From contig NZ_VBSL01000001.1 in assembly GCF_006149005.1 (NCBI RefSeq), positions 1,063,443 to 1,127,442 on the forward strand: a DNA stretch of 64,000 bases. Direction: 5' to 3'. The notes under the pieces are model-generated. The model was not told the DNA's origin and did no database searches. It saw only the letters and a program-made list of their open reading frames with translations. The position numbers were made by a program, and so were the translations under genes. Source of the DNA: Larkinella sp. C7 (GTDB taxonomy: Bacteria > Bacteroidota > Bacteroidia > Cytophagales > Spirosomataceae). This document shows, one piece after another, positions 8,984 to 17,013 of this stretch (the first letter of the stretch is position 1; each line of letters opens with the position of its first letter).

Positions 8984-9066
8984 GAATAATGAGTTAAGAG
9001 TGATGAGTTAAGAGTGATGAGTTGAGAGTTGGCTGACGCATACACAACTCTTAACTCATCACTCTT
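8982..9066. repeat. heptad hairpin 3 (convergent enolase and DUF3857 genes)
   Basis: Arms 9010-9031 and 9045-9066 pair over 22 bases with one G-T wobble. The 13-base loop 9032-9044 is GCTGACGCATACA. From 8982 the left side reads as seven-base words alternating AAGAGTG and ATGAGTT. The stop codon and last codons of the minus-strand DUF3857 gene lie in the right arm. Confidence 0.88.
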
Positions 9067-10969
9067 CATTCTTTAATAAAATCTGCATCCGGTCGGCTTT
9101 TGCAATTTTCCGGCGAAAATCGACATAGTCGGAATAGGTTTCCGGCGCATACAGACCGGCTTCAACAACCAGTCTGCGAATGTATTTCACGGTCTTCCCT
9201 TCCACCTTCACGGATGCCTGATAACTCCCGAAACGGGATGTGAGCTGAATGGGTTCGAACACATACTCAACGCCAAGACCGGCCGGTAGCTGACAAATTA
9301 CCGTGTCGGTATCGATATAACCGGTAGCAAGTTGCAACGCTGCCGTTCGGTGATCGGTTTGAATGGGGAGCGTTTGAGTCGACGGTAACTGGTTAGGAAC
9401 AAAAAATAGACGATTTCCACTGCGGGTGGCGCAATTAGGCAATTCAACAACCATCCGTTCAATAAAGGTTGGCAATGCACTTTTGTCTTCCTGAAACGAA
9501 AAAGACAAAATCGTAAAATTCGGTATTCCAAACTGCCGATAGAGCCACTGCCGTTGATCGTCTGGGTTGGCAGCACGCACGACGGATTCGACCGACTCTG
9601 CCTGAATACCGGTGTATATCGTTCTGACATCGGCAGTCGCCTTTCCTGACGCATCCAGTCGTAGGATTGCCGAGCGGTTTTGTCGGTTATGGACCGGGAG
9701 GTATACCGGAGTCCGAACCAGTTTTCCACCGTCCGGCGTCAAAACCAACGCATACCGGTTATCGGTAAAACTACCCGTATAACCAGCGGGTGCGTGTTGA
9801 TCCGTGCATTCCAGCCAAAGAGTATCCTTTGCCAGGGGAACGCACAGAAACATGTGGTTGAACCGCGACGCGGGAAAATCCGGTAACACATCCGCCGAAT
9901 GCTGGCCTGCCGACACCAATGCCCGAAAGGACGGAATACCCACTGTTTTTAGCAACGCATACGTATAGTTCGTCAATGCTTTGCAGTCGCCGTAGCCTTT
10001 CTCGGCCACGACGGAAGCCGGAAACGTTTGCCATCCGCCAATGCCCAGTTGGATACTGACATAACGCGTGTGTAGCTGTACAAACCCATATATTTTCTGA
10101 ATCTTCTTCTTCACATCGGTTTCATTGGCAACGAGCTCCAATACCTGCTGCCGCAGCGACTCGGGGAGTTGATCACGGCCCTCATTCAGTTCATAGTGAA
10201 ACCGGCCCAGTTCCTGCCAGGTAGTCATACGGCCTTTTCGAGTCCCCAGTTCAAACTCATCCGGTGCGGTCAGTACACCCGGCCCCCGGTTGGTATAATA
10301 GGGAGCCTGGACCTCCTGTTCATGGATCTTTTGTTGCTTCAGCTTCCAGGTGTAGGTCCGCCCCGTTGAAGTCTCAACGACTTCGGGAGCCGGTAAGTGA
10401 TTCAATGTTTTGTAGCGCAACGTCTGCCCGACCGGCACAATCATCCGAAACTGGGCCGACTCCAGCGCCAGTTTATCATCGCTCAGTGGAAACCAGTCCG
10501 GATACAACATCGTATTCTGCGTGGTGGTTTCGTAACGAAATTCGACGGTAAACGGATAATCCGCATACGTAAAACCGGCCGATTTCATCCGGCTGTCTTC
10601 AAATAAAGAAAAATTACTGACCCAGCTCAGGTCCTCGATGTCGCTTCGTTTGAGCCGCCGAATGACCTTCCCTTCTGCATTGTATAAGATTCCCTCGATA
10701 CTGCCTACTTTTGAAAGCTTGGTATACGGAATTGCAACAGAGGTGTACGACTTCCCTCCTTCGTTCAGAATGGTAACCGCATAATGAACGGTTTCAACCG
10801 CTTCGGCACGCGTCCTGACCTCGAATGTCTGTTCATAAAGCCGCATGACCACCGCAGCCCCCGCCGGCAAACCGCTGGGAATGGTCGCAACGGAAAAAGG
10901 CTCTGCGGCCCAGCTTGCCAGACTGATTAACCAACAAGCTACCAAGCCAATGAACTGCTTATTTTTCAT
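9059..10969 (-). CDS. secreted DUF3857/transglutaminase-like protein, triad intact
   Basis: Envelope protein of 636 residues with a signal peptide (first ~21 residues). Residues ~50-210 form a DUF3857 beta domain; the centre is a transglutaminase-like thiol fold with Cys ~328 in GYGDCKALTNY, His ~373 in SRFNHMFLCVP and Asp ~390 in LECTDQHAP. These match the expected Cys-His-Asp triad, so an amidase, protease or cross-linking activity is plausible. The rest is a C-terminal beta-rich DUF domain. It starts inside the end of the upstream paralogue (11-base overlap), indicating translational coupling. Substrate unknown. Confidence 0.85.
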   Translation of the reverse strand: MKNKQFIGLVACWLISLASWAAEPFSVATIPSGLPAGAAVVMRLYEQTFEVRTRAEAVETVHYAVTILNEGGKSYTSVAIPYTKLSKVGSIEGILYNAEGKVIRRLKRSDIEDLSWVSNFSLFEDSRMKSAGFTYADYPFTVEFRYETTTQNTMLYPDWFPLSDDKLALESAQFRMIVPVGQTLRYKTLNHLPAPEVVETSTGRTYTWKLKQQKIHEQEVQAPYYTNRGPGVLTAPDEFELGTRKGRMTTWQELGRFHYELNEGRDQLPESLRQQVLELVANETDVKKKIQKIYGFVQLHTRYVSIQLGIGGWQTFPASVVAEKGYGDCKALTNYTYALLKTVGIPSFRALVSAGQHSADVLPDFPASRFNHMFLCVPLAKDTLWLECTDQHAPAGYTGSFTDNRYALVLTPDGGKLVRTPVYLPVHNRQNRSAILRLDASGKATADVRTIYTGIQAESVESVVRAANPDDQRQWLYRQFGIPNFTILSFSFQEDKSALPTFIERMVVELPNCATRSGNRLFFVPNQLPSTQTLPIQTDHRTAALQLATGYIDTDTVICQLPAGLGVEYVFEPIQLTSRFGSYQASVKVEGKTVKYIRRLVVEAGLYAPETYSDYVDFRRKIAKADRMQILLKNEE

Positions 10970-12923
10970 CTGTCTTTTTCAGTACAACCTGCTCGGCGTG
11001 TTTGGCAATAACCTGGTTATAAAACTCCCGCAGTGCGCCGTATTCTTCCGGACTGAAAACGGCTTTATTAAAACTTAATCGACTGGCAACCTGCAATTTC
11101 CCCTGTTCCTGTTGCGCCATAAACGTAAAGCGACCCGCATTTCCCGGTAATACCAGCGCGATATTTTTAGGCAATTCCTCTACCGTATAGCCTTCGGGCA
11201 GCATATACGTTGCAGCAAAGGACTTTTCGACCGGAACGCCCATGTCGACCGGAAACCGTCGTTCGGGCGATTTAAAAGGGTTTTGCATGAAGATCGGTAA
11301 TGGACGCAAAAACAAACGGTTCTGGATTCGGCTCACGCCCTCGGCCAGCGTGACGTTTCCCCTGATGCTCAGCGGCAGATAGATAGAGTCGGCATTTTGT
11401 ACTTCCAGCTTACTCCACTGCCAGTCGGGATTGCGGCTTTTAAATTCCTCTCCGAATTTTTCCAGACTCACCGCCCGCAAGCGCTGGCGACTCTCGGCGG
11501 CCGCATAACCCGTATGGGTGATGCTGATCGTTCCATCGAGTTGACCTTCTCTCGTCATTTTCAGCAGGAACTGCCCCGTTTCCCGACGTTTTTCAACCGG
11601 CGTAAGCGGTATCCAGCGAGCCCGTCGGATATGGATGAGCCGTCCGTCGCCGTTCAGGCAGCGCACGGGGAGTACACCCGCTCTCAGGTCTGGTTCACAC
11701 ACATCCAGCAGGAGGTCTTTTCCGGCCAGGATCACCACGGCAACCACGTAGTCGAACCGGGAAAGCAACGGATAGTCTTTACTTAGTGTACCATTCTGTT
11801 TCGTACTTAAAATAACCGGATAAGCTTCCAGATCCATTTCCCGCAACAGGCCGACCAGCATCAGATTCAGCTCTGCGGTATTCCCGGTTTTGGCATCAAA
11901 TGCATTTTTGAGACTGTTTCTGGTAAGAATAGAGCGTTGACCATTCCATGTCATCGCCTGGTGAATATATTGATACGCTGCCGTTATCTGTTTCAGGGTG
12001 TCGGACGATTGGCTCTTCAGAACGGAAGCGATTTCTTTCAGAAAGCTGGTCCGGTTCAGGGCCAGTCCAAACTTGTCATAGGATAATAGAAACTTATCGA
12101 GGTCTTCCCACTTTTTAGCAAAGTTCTGGGGGCCTACCTGAGTAGGTAAAGTCGTTCGGATCAGTTCAAACCAGACTTTGGCGCGGTAATTATCGGGTGT
12201 TGCCATAAAATCTTCCTCCTGCAACGCCACCAGGTCTTTCATGGCCCAGCGGTACTGAATGTCACTACCCGATTGCTGGTTTTTGTCAATTACCAGCGAT
12301 TCGTATCCCTGAAAGAGAATACGGTATTCAAATCCCGGTATCAGATTCAGATCATATTGACTCCAGCGGACCGGAATATCGCGCTGAAAATTCCATTCAC
12401 GCAATTCAAACACAAAATCGGAGGAAAGCGTATACCGGAATTCAATCACGGAACCTACGCGGACGTTCGGTAACGTAAATCGCTTGACGTACCTTTCTTC
12501 CGTTCGGCGCTCCTCAAAAATGGCATCTTTCGCCAGTTTATCCACTTTTATGGAGCCATCCGCCAACTGATTATGGGTCATGCCTTCAATGTCACTTATT
12601 TCCTCATGAAGATCGACGCGGACGCGGTGAAAAGGAATCGTCACCGTAGCTCGGTCAAAGGCACTTTTTTTTAGAATTTTAATTCGAACATGACGCTCGT
12701 AATATACGTAATAGCCTCGGGAATCATTCTTCGTAATAGAGGCTTTACCAAGGTCTGACAGCACAACGGCTTCCGCCGACGAATCGGCAGGATAAACCGT
12801 CATTTTCAAATCATCAAAATTCACCTGCCCAAAAGTGATACTACTATTCTGGGCGAATGAACAATAAGAAACCAGAAGGTAAGCAATAGCCAACCCGTAG
12901 TTAATACGGCGAAAAAAAATCAT
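10959..12923 (-). CDS. secreted DUF3857 protein, transglutaminase triad lost
   Basis: Paralogue of the downstream gene, 654 residues from the chosen start at 12923, which opens the signal peptide MIFFRRINYGLAIAYLLV (cleavage near SFAQ). The longest frame adds 21 non-signal residues. DUF3857 and transglutaminase-like domains are in the same order, but the catalytic positions differ. The Cys site reads TGNTAELN (Thr), the His site reads SRFDYVVAV (Tyr) and the Asp site reads DVCEPDL (Glu). It is probably non-catalytic and may bind or present substrate for its active partner, with which it overlaps by 11 bases. That role is inference. Confidence 0.83.
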   Translation of the reverse strand: MIFFRRINYGLAIAYLLVSYCSFAQNSSITFGQVNFDDLKMTVYPADSSAEAVVLSDLGKASITKNDSRGYYVYYERHVRIKILKKSAFDRATVTIPFHRVRVDLHEEISDIEGMTHNQLADGSIKVDKLAKDAIFEERRTEERYVKRFTLPNVRVGSVIEFRYTLSSDFVFELREWNFQRDIPVRWSQYDLNLIPGFEYRILFQGYESLVIDKNQQSGSDIQYRWAMKDLVALQEEDFMATPDNYRAKVWFELIRTTLPTQVGPQNFAKKWEDLDKFLLSYDKFGLALNRTSFLKEIASVLKSQSSDTLKQITAAYQYIHQAMTWNGQRSILTRNSLKNAFDAKTGNTAELNLMLVGLLREMDLEAYPVILSTKQNGTLSKDYPLLSRFDYVVAVVILAGKDLLLDVCEPDLRAGVLPVRCLNGDGRLIHIRRARWIPLTPVEKRRETGQFLLKMTREGQLDGTISITHTGYAAAESRQRLRAVSLEKFGEEFKSRNPDWQWSKLEVQNADSIYLPLSIRGNVTLAEGVSRIQNRLFLRPLPIFMQNPFKSPERRFPVDMGVPVEKSFAATYMLPEGYTVEELPKNIALVLPGNAGRFTFMAQQEQGKLQVASRLSFNKAVFSPEEYGALREFYNQVIAKHAEQVVLKKTDEK

Positions 12924-12989
12924 ACAAGCACGGTATTTATACTCAATCAGTTCCGCCAAACTACGCATTAACCTATTATCAAACAATTG

Positions 12990-13607
12990 CTATTGTTTTT
13001 TATACGTCTTCTCCCCCGCTTCCACCGCTACTGCTAAATGGTTTTCTTTGGGTGGAATCGGACAGGCATAGCCGTCGCTGTAGGCACAGGACGGATTATA
13101 GGCTTTATTGAAATCGATTACCACTTTCCCGTCTTTGATATCCCCCATCCGCAGGTCCATGTAACGCCCGCCACCGTAGGTTTCCCGGCCATTGGTGGCA
13201 TCTTTAAACGGCAGAAATAAATAGTCGCGGTATTGGGGCAAACGCGCCAGTTGCAGGCTGCGGTAAACCGTCAGGTGATGCGGTTTTCCCTGCATACGGA
13301 ACGTCAGAACGGCATACGGAACGTAGCTTTTTTTCTGACCGTCGTAAGTAGGTAATTCAAACGGCTCGGCTTGGGGCGTTCGCTGAACCGTGGCTTCAAC
13401 CCGATAGGTAGAATCGGGGTCGTAGAAACTGAGATTTTTTAAATCCTCTTTTTTTAACGGACTCTTCGGCGATTTCAGGAATTCGGCTTTATAATTTTCC
13501 CGATGCGCCAACAGATGTTGGGTATACGTCGACTGAGAAAAGCCGGAAAGGTTCGCTACAAGAGCGAACAACAATCCGGCCATCCGAAGCTTATTCCTCC
13601 GATTCAT
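12990..13607 (-). CDS. DUF1684 secreted protein
   Basis: DUF1684 protein of 205 residues from the chosen start at 13607, which opens a signal peptide (MNRRNKLRMAGLLFALVANL, cleavage near GFSQ). The family block is clear: GRETYGGGRYMDLRMGD, VVIDFNKAYNPSCAYSDGYACPIPP and ENHLAVAVEAGEKTY. The function of DUF1684 is not known; conserved Cys and Asn-Pro residues suggest a binding site. The start overlaps the end of the upstream gene by 17 bases, so the two are probably coupled. It is followed after 66 bases by the DUF3857 pair. Confidence 0.85.
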   Translation of the reverse strand: MNRRNKLRMAGLLFALVANLSGFSQSTYTQHLLAHRENYKAEFLKSPKSPLKKEDLKNLSFYDPDSTYRVEATVQRTPQAEPFELPTYDGQKKSYVPYAVLTFRMQGKPHHLTVYRSLQLARLPQYRDYLFLPFKDATNGRETYGGGRYMDLRMGDIKDGKVVIDFNKAYNPSCAYSDGYACPIPPKENHLAVAVEAGEKTYKKQ

Positions 13608-14043
13608 CAGAGGCCGCTGTGCGTGGTGTTTGCTGGTCAGAAACGAGTTCAAAACCGGATACGCCATCACCATACTCATACGGTTTGATCGTGAATGTAT
13701 ATTCATGATCCTGAAAGTTAAGCCCGATTTTCTGGAAGACTCCTTTCAGGGGAATGGAATAACCACGACCGGTTTTGGACAGTTCAAACGCTTCACCGTC
13801 ACCAGCTTCCGTTGGAATCAGATACAACGCTTTTACGCCTTTGCGACGGTTAACCGTTCCCACTTTGTAGTGGGGTTTCGAAGGATCGATACTCAATCCT
13901 TCCATCAGTTTTTGGGGGAAAGCCAGGCGACCGGTTTTGGTCACAGACGTCGAAAACGAAGTCTCTTTCGGTGTTACTTTGGGTGCTTCATCCGTATTGT
14001 CTTCCGGTGAGAAGAAACGGATTTTGTTCGGTTTTACTTTCAT
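13591..14043 (-). CDS. hypothetical protein with an AbrB-like motif
   Basis: Unrecognised cytoplasmic protein, 150 residues from the ATG at 14043 (the frame opens 13 codons earlier at 14082). It has no signal peptide or membrane segment. The segment VTKTGRLAFPQKLMEGLSI resembles the strand-turn of SpoVT/AbrB DNA-binding domains, but the rest (GYSIPLKGVFQKIGLNF, YTFTIKPYEY) does not settle the fold. The acidic, Ser/Thr-rich C-terminus looks disordered. It heads the minus-strand run with DUF1684 and the DUF3857 pair. Real gene likely from coupling with DUF1684; function unknown. Confidence 0.55.
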   Translation of the reverse strand: MKVKPNKIRFFSPEDNTDEAPKVTPKETSFSTSVTKTGRLAFPQKLMEGLSIDPSKPHYKVGTVNRRKGVKALYLIPTEAGDGEAFELSKTGRGYSIPLKGVFQKIGLNFQDHEYTFTIKPYEYGDGVSGFELVSDQQTPRTAASDESEE

Positions 14044-14601
14044 TGGGTGTGTTGAAAAATGTTTGCCCACAAAGCTATTCAATTCTGTTTAATTTATTTC
14101 ACTTTTATTTAAAATAACCCGTATTAAACAAGGCGGTTTTAATCAACAATTAATCTAATTTAGGAGTTGATCAACGGCTCGCTTGAAAAATTAGCGAAGC
14201 GAAACCACCTTTCTTCCCGTCAAAAGTTTGTCTGGTAAACCATCTGTTTCATTCGGTCGTTTCACGATAAATCAGGAAAAAGGAAAAATAAAGTTACCGA
14301 AAGACGATTTAAAAAAGTAGGTATTTTTCAACATGGATCGCGTTATCGTTTCATCATTACTTGATCATTCGTTAATTAGCTTGTCTTTTTGTTAACGTAA
14401 TCCCGCAATTATCCCTTAAAACGGGAGCCATATTCCGAACAAAGACGCAAAAAACGAATGCGCTGATTCGGCACGGCTTGGCCACCAACCCCGGACCTTT
14501 GGATAAATATTCAGGATTATTGAAAACACTTTACCCGAGATCTCGAGTTTTACTACTAAAGAGTCTAACAAAACATCTCACGCAATAAAGCTCAACTGAT
14601 C
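14044..14601. other. 558-base divergent intergenic region
   Basis: AT-rich gap between a minus-strand hypothetical gene and the DUF4142 gene. It should carry promoters for both. I see no tRNA, no long inverted repeat and no convincing reading frame. Confidence 0.5.
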
Positions 14602-15153
14602 ATGAAAAAAGTAAGTTTATTTCTACTGTTAGTATTGGGGACATACACCTTCCAGGCGTGTAATAGTAGCAGCAATAAGGACAGCGCGGAACAGGCCGAA
14701 GAAGCCAATGACGAGAAAGACATGCCCGAAGATGATTCCGAATTTGCGGTAAAAGCAGCCAGCGGGGGCATGATGGAAGTGGAACTTGGAAAGCTCGCCG
14801 AACAGAAAGCTGTGAATCCCAAAGTGAAGGAATTTGGTGCCATGATGGCCTCCGATCATGCCAAAGCCAACGAGGAATTAAAAACCCTGACGACATCCAA
14901 GAACATCACCATACCGGCAACCCTGAGCGAAGATCATCAGAAACATGTGGACGATTTAAGCAAACTCTCGGGGGCAGAATTTGACAAAGAATACGTTAAA
15001 CTGATGGTCGATGACCACAAGGAAGATATTGACCTTTTTAAAGACGCTTCCTTCAACGCCAAAGACCCGGATGTAAAAGCTTTCGCAGGAAAGACGCTTC
15101 CAACCCTGCAAAAACACTATGATGCCATCAAAGCGATTCAGGACGCGATGTAA
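14602..15153 (+). CDS. DUF4142 lipoprotein
   Basis: Lipoprotein of 183 residues. Signal MKKVSLFLLLVLGTYTFQAC has lipobox FQAC; an acidic Ser/Asp/Glu linker follows. The rest is a ferritin-like four-helix DUF4142 domain (FAVKAASGGMMEVELGKLAEQ, GAMMASDHAKANEELKTL, FDKEYVKLMVDDHKEDIDLF). DUF4142 proteins are periplasmic and often stress-linked, but their activity is not established. The gene is monocistronic, with its own hairpin terminator 18 bases past the stop. Confidence 0.9.
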   Translation: MKKVSLFLLLVLGTYTFQACNSSSNKDSAEQAEEANDEKDMPEDDSEFAVKAASGGMMEVELGKLAEQKAVNPKVKEFGAMMASDHAKANEELKTLTTSKNITIPATLSEDHQKHVDDLSKLSGAEFDKEYVKLMVDDHKEDIDLFKDASFNAKDPDVKAFAGKTLPTLQKHYDAIKAIQDAM

Positions 15154-15171
15154 GACCACAAAAAGTTGGTT

Positions 15172-15207
15172 AAAAAAGGAACGCAGGGCAACTTGCGTTC
15201 CTTTTTT
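15172..15207 (+). terminator. intrinsic terminator of the DUF4142 gene
   Basis: AAAAAAGGAACGCA and TGCGTTCCTTTTTT flank a short loop; the right arm ends in six T. It is a standard Rho-independent terminator and could also work in reverse. Confidence 0.9.
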
Positions 15208-15322
15208 ATTTCTTTGTTGTATCTTGGAAATTCGTCGGTGCTGCTCTACCCGGGCAATTTTACAGGAGTAGAAGGGCGCTTTGACGAACAGTTTTTACTT
15301 ACTCCTAAACACCTTGCTGTAT

Positions 15323-16189
15323 ATGAAAAAAACTACGTTTCAGGTGCTGCTGTTCCTGACGGTTTTGCCTGCTTTGGTGGTTGCCCAAACCGGAAAAGTA
15401 CTGGACAACCAGTCATTAAAAAGTAAAATTCTGAAGAGTGACCGGAAGTTTGCCATTTATTTACCCCCCGACTACGAAACCTCGCAACGCACCTACCCGG
15501 TGCTGTATCTGCTGCATGGCGCCGGCGACGACCACACGGGTTGGGTACAATTCGGCGAGGTCCTTCACATTGCCGACCGAACCATTGCGGAGGGCAAAGC
15601 AACTCCCATGATTATCGTGATGCCCGACGCCAACACCGGCCGTCGTGGTTATGAAAATGATGTGAAAGGGGAATGGCGTTACGAAGATTTTTTCTTCGAG
15701 GAACTGATGCCTTTCGTTGAAAAAAACTACCGAATTAAAGCAGAAAAGCGGTTTCGGGCCATTTCCGGCCTGTCGATGGGGGGCGGTGGTACTTTTACCT
15801 ATGCGCTCCACCACCCCGAATTGTTTTCGTCGGCCTGCCCGCTCAGTGCGGCCACAGGGCCGGTCTCAACCGAAGATGCCAAAACCCGGCTGGCCCGAAC
15901 CAACCAGACCGCCACAGACGACGAATTGCAGGCTTATTTTAACCGGCAAAGTGTGTTAAATCTGGTGAATAATATACCCGATAATCAGAAAAAAGCGGTT
16001 CGCTGGTACATCGACTGTGGTGACGACGACTTCCTGTATGAAGGAAATTCATTGGTTCATATTGCCATGCGTAAAAAAGAAATTCCACACGAATTTCGGA
16101 TTCGGGATGGCGGCCACACCTGGACCTATTGGCGTGCGTCTTTGCCAACGGTTTTAGAATTTGTTTCGGCCGCTTTTCACCAATTTTGA
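15323..16189 (+). CDS. secreted esterase, FrmB/esterase D fold
   Basis: Alpha/beta hydrolase of 288 residues, exported by a signal peptide (MKKTTFQVLLFLTVLPALVVAQ). I chose 15323 because the frame from 15281 only adds residues before this signal. The nucleophile elbow GLSMGGGG carries the Ser, YPVLYLLHGAGDDHTGW holds the oxyanion region, and a likely acid-base pair is Asp in DCGDDDFLYEG and His in DGGHTWTYWR. This is the esterase D-like family with feruloyl, acetyl-xylan and acyl-carbohydrate esterases. A periplasmic or surface role on plant-type polysaccharide decorations is plausible but not shown. No polysaccharide locus is adjacent. Confidence 0.88.
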   Translation: MKKTTFQVLLFLTVLPALVVAQTGKVLDNQSLKSKILKSDRKFAIYLPPDYETSQRTYPVLYLLHGAGDDHTGWVQFGEVLHIADRTIAEGKATPMIIVMPDANTGRRGYENDVKGEWRYEDFFFEELMPFVEKNYRIKAEKRFRAISGLSMGGGGTFTYALHHPELFSSACPLSAATGPVSTEDAKTRLARTNQTATDDELQAYFNRQSVLNLVNNIPDNQKKAVRWYIDCGDDDFLYEGNSLVHIAMRKKEIPHEFRIRDGGHTWTYWRASLPTVLEFVSAAFHQF

Positions 16190-16512
16190 GTCGCGGCAAA
16201 AAAGTAAACTTTATTATCAAAATCATATGGTAATAAATACTCAAAAGAAAGCCGTTATTACACCAACCGGTTTCCTTAAACTGTCCTTTATAATCTGGAA
16301 TAATGCTAAAAACCGGCTCAATAATGTGAATAATTATGTAGCCAAATAAGTCACATCAGTAACTTGATGACATTCATACACTTTCCTTTTTCCTGCAACG
16401 TAAAAACCCGGCCTGTCTTATAAATCCTGACCAAATCATTCCGACCCCAACGTCGGTTGGATGTTCTTATTGTTCAGGAGGAAATAAAATCATTCTTAGT
16501 AAACGATTTCAA

Positions 16513-16556
16513 GGTATAAACGACGGTAATCCCCGCATAAAACCGTCGTTTATACC
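16513..16556. repeat. perfect inverted repeat, 14-base arms
   Basis: GGTATAAACGACGG (16513-16526) is repeated inverted at 16543-16556, with a 16-base loop. No T tract follows, so termination is uncertain. Confidence 0.8.
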
Positions 16557-16954
16557 CTGAAGCCCGGGGTAAAAAGTAGCTGATGGCAGCCCAAAATCCA
16601 CTGCATTCCCCGTTTTTCGTTCGTCGGACCTTCACTTTTTTTCTCCTTTTAGGGACTCCGGCATCGCGCTGCATTGCTTCCGAAAACAGCCTGCGGTGTT
16701 GCTGTCTCAGACTTTGTTTTCCGCCTGACTATCAACCCCTAAGCAACTGATGCGCGTCAAATCTGTTCGCCATTCGCCAGGTGGAGCCCCACCAACGATT
16801 CCCGGCCCGGTCGGCGTCAGCAAACACCGGCCAAGGCCCTCCCGTTCTGCTTTCCAAAAAATTTGCGAAAACAGGACGCTTATTCGAAGCGTCCAACCTG
16901 CCTGCGTCAGCCGTGTTAATTTTGAAACACAGCCTATTCGCCCCCGTTTTCTCC

Positions 16955-16985
16955 TTGTATTTCTGTGAGAATAAGTGTTATTTTG
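16955..16985 (+). promoter_or_regulatory. candidate promoter of the PpiD-like gene
   Basis: TTG at 16955-16957 and TTATTTTG at 16978-16985 fit the Bacteroidota pattern with one mismatch. A transcript from here would begin after the in-frame start at 16975, which supports the later ATG at 17014. Confidence 0.4.
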
Positions 16986-17013
16986 CGGGTCAAATTTCTG
17001 CGTAAAACTAACA

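Larger units (their letters stand above)
16190..17013. other. 824-base intergenic region before ppiD-like gene
   Basis: No convincing protein gene. It contains a perfect 14-base inverted repeat (16513-16556), a small perfect hairpin at 16874-16894, and a locally GC-rich block at about 16640-16900 with several short self-complementary stretches (such as GGTGG/CCACC). The base composition differs from other gaps, so a structured RNA is possible. I could not match it to tmRNA, RNase P RNA, SRP RNA or a known riboswitch. Confidence 0.4.

Noticed and set aside
15166-15426. Plus-strand frame over the DUF4142 terminator
   Set aside because: Crosses a terminator and overlaps the esterase in another frame.
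16640-16900. tmRNA, RNase P RNA, SRP RNA or 6S RNA candidate
   Set aside because: None of the family sequence signatures is present by eye, so it was left as unassigned.
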